Assembly (NCBI RefSeq): GCF_030247185.1
Contig: NC_080571.1
Location: forward strand, 229,789,666 to 229,853,665
Source: Malaya genurostris
Lineage: Eukaryota > Arthropoda > Insecta > Diptera > Culicidae
DNA: 64,000 nucleotides
Direction: 5' to 3'
A program made the position numbers and the translations under genes. Below, piece by piece: positions 61,807 through 64,000 of this stretch. The notes beneath the pieces are model-generated. The model searched no databases. It was not told the origin of the DNA and was given only the letters and a program-made list of their open reading frames with translations. Each line of letters opens with the position of its first letter. The first letter of the stretch is position 1.

Positions 61807-62043
61807 TTAAAAAGACCAAGCATTACGGCATTCTCCACGATGATTCACCATCTTACCGGGTGGACAAACGATTGGTGCAACGATGATTGATTTTACATTT
61901 GCTTTCATGTTGGAACCGCTGGGATTTGACGGATGGATTTCATTTGTGTTGTCATCTACCGGTAAAGTGGAAGCCCGATGGAATTCGCTGCTTAACAGTA
62001 CTAAAACTGCAAAGACTGTGATCACTTTCGCAACTAGTTGCAT
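61807..62043 (-). CDS. CPPG-motif secreted peptide, 78 aa
   Basis: A single exon. MQLVAKVITVFAVLVLLSSE is a signal peptide (cleavage near residue 25). A polar linker (LPVDDNTNEIHPSNPSGSN) precedes the conserved end VAPIVCPPGKMVNHRGECRN, which finishes AWSF. The two cysteines are 11 residues apart. Asn replaces Asp before His, and Glu replaces Lys before the second Cys, against the other copies. The TAA overlaps AATAAA (TAATAAA), as in the 55-aa gene. It is the nearest neighbour, on the same strand, of the partial gene at 62271. Function unknown; small secreted peptide or peptide hormone precursor are possible. No dibasic processing site precedes the motif. Confidence 0.82.
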   Translation of the reverse strand: MQLVAKVITVFAVLVLLSSEFHRASTLPVDDNTNEIHPSNPSGSNMKANVKSIIVAPIVCPPGKMVNHRGECRNAWSF

Positions 62044-62270
62044 GGTTCAATGGCAGAAAACAGCTCCGATAGAAACTAGACATTTTACTCAGTTTAAACT
62101 TCTTTTTATTGTGCATAACAATATTCACTGGCCACTTCACAATTATTTAACATCGATAAGAGTAAAAGCGTCTTCAAAGGTCATTTCACCGACAGGTCCG
62201 GTAATGCATTTGTTGATTATATTTAACAATATTTTTATAATCTTTTAGTAAATGAATTGATAAGCATTAT

Positions 62271-62390
62271 TTACTCTTCCATGGTTTGAGCACCCTCTTG
62301 AGTTTTTCTACCCCAAACATCACGACATTTACCCTTGTGATCTGGTTTTTGTCCTGGTGGGCAAACTACTGGTGCATCTATCACGTTGTC
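62271..62390 (-). CDS. CPPG-motif peptide, last exon only
   Basis: A 40-codon exon begins after a good acceptor (TTCTATTTAG|GAC, phase 0, as in the gene at 37259). It encodes DNVIDAPVVCPPGQKPDHKG, then KCRDVWGRKTQEGAQTMEE and TAA. Cysteine spacing is again 11, and this copy has a hydrophilic extension after the motif. TAA is followed at once by ATAAT. No first exon with a signal peptide is visible between here and the mariner-like element at 62727, or between that and the window end. The first exon may be out of view, or the gene may have been broken by the transposon. Confidence 0.7.
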   Translation of the reverse strand, partial: DNVIDAPVVCPPGQKPDHKGKCRDVWGRKTQEGAQTMEE

Positions 62391-62399
62391 CTAAATAGA

Positions 62400-62726
62400 A
62401 TATAAATATATGTACTAAATACCTAAGTAAACAATATTCGGTAGTAATTTTGATGAAAACTTTCCGTAGACACAGAAAATAACCACTTATTCGAGAATTT
62501 TCAATAAATACTATAGAAATTATAATGTGCTAAACCGCATTAATAGTCATATTGATTTCCATTTACCAAACTTCAGTAAATTCGATCATCAATGACAATC
62601 AACTGTCAATTACGACCACGTAGTTAATTTGAAGCACGTGAAATTTGTGAGAAGTAGCTAAAAATTTATTTGTTCTGGATACTGGTTGAGTTGGTTATGC
62701 TGGATTTTTATTGTTAAGGTAATTAT
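62400..62726. other. Probable intron or intergenic DNA, no exon found
   Basis: Minus-strand ATGs here give only tiny frames without a hydrophobic segment, so none is a credible first exon for the peptide at 62271. Confidence 0.4.
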
Positions 62727-63657
62727 AAAAGGTGATTTTTTTGAGGTTAGGATTTTCATGCATTAGTATTTGCTCAGATTTTTTGAGGTTATGATTTTCA
62801 TGCATTATTATTTGCTCAGTATGCTCTGACATTTCATCATGAATAGACTTACTAACGAGCAACGCTTGCAAATCAGTGAATGGGCCCTAGAAAAGTTGGC
62901 AGAAAATCCGCTTTTTTATCGACAAATTTTGTTCAGCGATGAGGCTCATTTCTGGTTGAATGGCTACGTAAATAAGCAAAATTGCCGCATTTGGAGTGAA
63001 GAGCAACCAGAAGCCGTTCAAGAACTGCCCATGCATCCCGAAAAATGCACTGTTTGGTGTGGTTTGTACGCTGGTGGAATCATTGGACCGTATTTTTTCA
63101 AAGATGCTGTTGGACGCAACGTTACAGTGAATGGCGATCGCTATCGTTCGATGCTAACAAACTTTTTGTTGCCAAAAATGGAAGAACTGAACTTGGTTGA
63201 CATGTGGTTTCAACAAGATGGCGCTACATGCCACACAGCTCGCGATTCTATGGCCATTTTGAGGGAAAACTTCGGAGAACAATTCATCTCAAGAAATGGA
63301 CCGGTAAGTTGACCACCAAGATCATGCGATTTGACGCCTTTAGACTATTTTTTGTGGGGCTACGTCAAGTCTAAAGTCTACAGAAATAAGCCAGTAACTA
63401 TTCCAGCTTTGGAAGACAACATTTCCGAAGAAATTCGGGCTATTCCGGCCGAAATGCTCGAAAAAGTTGCCCAAAATTGGACTTTCCGAATGGACCACCT
63501 AAGACGCAGCCGCGGTCAACATTTAAATGAAATTATCTTCAAAAAGTAAATGTCATGTACCAATCTAACGTTTAAAATAAAAAACCGATGAGATTTTGCA
63601 AATTTTATGCGTTTTATTGTTTAAAAAAGTTCTCAAGCTCTTAAAAAATCACCCTGT
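62727..63657 (+). mobile_element. Mariner/Tc1-superfamily element, internally deleted
   Basis: The ends aaggtgattttttt (left) and aaaaaatcaccctgta (right) are inverted repeats flanked by TA. A 46-bp segment (gattttttgaggtt..gctca) is directly duplicated at 62739-62820. The transposase frame inside is broken. Confidence 0.75.
62839..63549 (+). pseudogene. Mariner-superfamily transposase, deleted and with a nonsense codon
   Basis: It begins LTNEQRLQIS, the first residues of the DNA-binding domain. It then jumps straight to EWALEKLAENPLFYRQILF, so roughly a hundred residues of the helix-turn-helix region seem to be missing. Catalytic blocks: FSDEAHFWLNGYVNKQ, WFQQDGATCHTARDS and SCDLTPLDYFLWG, with about 36 residues between the second and third Asp. 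A TGA at 63306 falls where the family usually has Trp (GPVxWPP). The C-terminus QNWTFRMDHLRRSRGQHLNE is intact. The family is widespread in arthropods. The copy is non-functional. Confidence 0.82.
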
Positions 63658-64000
63658 ACTATCACAGAAAGAAAATTGGCATTTCATGTAAATTTTCAGT
63701 ATATGTTTTTGATACATAAAAATCAAGTCTTCAGGCTATAAAGTGTGTTCAATACCGGTAGCATATTTCAGATATGTGCCTAAATTCCAATCATACCTCA
63801 ATAGCCATATGAAAAAGGACACTTTTCAACATTTTACTGTTGAAAAATGAATTCACAAAAATTTTACTGTTAGATCGGTAAAAGGGCATATAAAGAAGAA
63901 TTTGTTTGTAGTACATCTCAATTTCTCTATCTGTAAATGAACAGATATCTGAAAGTATATTTGAAAGGAGGATTCTTAGATTTTTAGTTTCACTTACTCA
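63658..64000. other. Intergenic with short repeat fragments
   Basis: 63664-63710 resembles the ends of the MITE at 5512 (cacagaaagaaaattgg.., atgtaaattttc). 63840-63880 resembles the atcggtaaa-rich repeat near 54.9 kb. No gene seen. Confidence 0.4.

Overview
The window is dipteran nuclear DNA, most likely from a mosquito (Culicidae). It is AT-rich, its genes have 55-130 bp introns, two genes carry the C-x7-C-x8-C vitelline-membrane motif known from mosquito eggshell proteins, and about two thirds of the sequence is transposon-derived. The species cannot be fixed from sequence alone.

Layout. 0-5.5 kb: repeats, a long (TA)n tract and a short vitelline membrane gene (4895-5134, minus). 5.5-13.7 kb: TIR elements and several copies of a dominant dispersed family, here called R1. 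13.7-14.9 kb: a 361-aa secreted protein with the same vitelline motif. 15-22.3 kb: a PIF/Harbinger-type element, a tRNA-like sequence, R1 copies, a nested MITE, a second (TA)n tract and a SINE with a 15-bp target duplication. 22.7-24.0 kb: a three-exon gene with a signal or membrane anchor and an 11-cysteine tail. 28-29.5 kb: a 244-aa gene resembling the C-terminal domain of M1 aminopeptidases, then a 59-aa two-exon gene starting MFFNLCCCCS. 30-34 kb: two inverted MITEs and a broken RTE-like LINE. 35 kb: a solo LTR inside an older repeat. 37.3 kb: a small CPPG-peptide gene. 38.8 kb: an orphan first exon of a THAP-domain gene, followed by a 3-kb TIR element. 42-46.5 kb: a MITE pair, a second Harbinger-type copy and two DD37E mariner relics. 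48.4 kb: a tRNA-like locus. 49.8-50.3 kb: an acidic 165-aa protein whose start codon is split by an intron. 53.8-54.2 kb: a 65-aa two-exon gene. 55.6-62.4 kb: three more CPPG-peptide genes on the minus strand, interrupted by an intact Ty3/gypsy element with apparently identical LTRs. 62.7-63.7 kb: a decayed mariner-like element.

The most interesting content is a family of at least four very small genes. Each ends in the motif A-P-x-V-C-[PR]-P-G-x3-[DN]-H-[KR]-G-x-C-R, with exactly 11 residues between the two cysteines. Three lie in tandem on one strand and a fourth about 18 kb away. Two have a clear signal peptide. I do not recognise a named family; small secreted peptides with one disulfide are the natural reading, and immune, reproductive or signalling roles are all open. 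The two vitelline-motif genes suggest an ovarian eggshell neighbourhood on the left side. Nothing in the sequence ties the remaining genes into one pathway.
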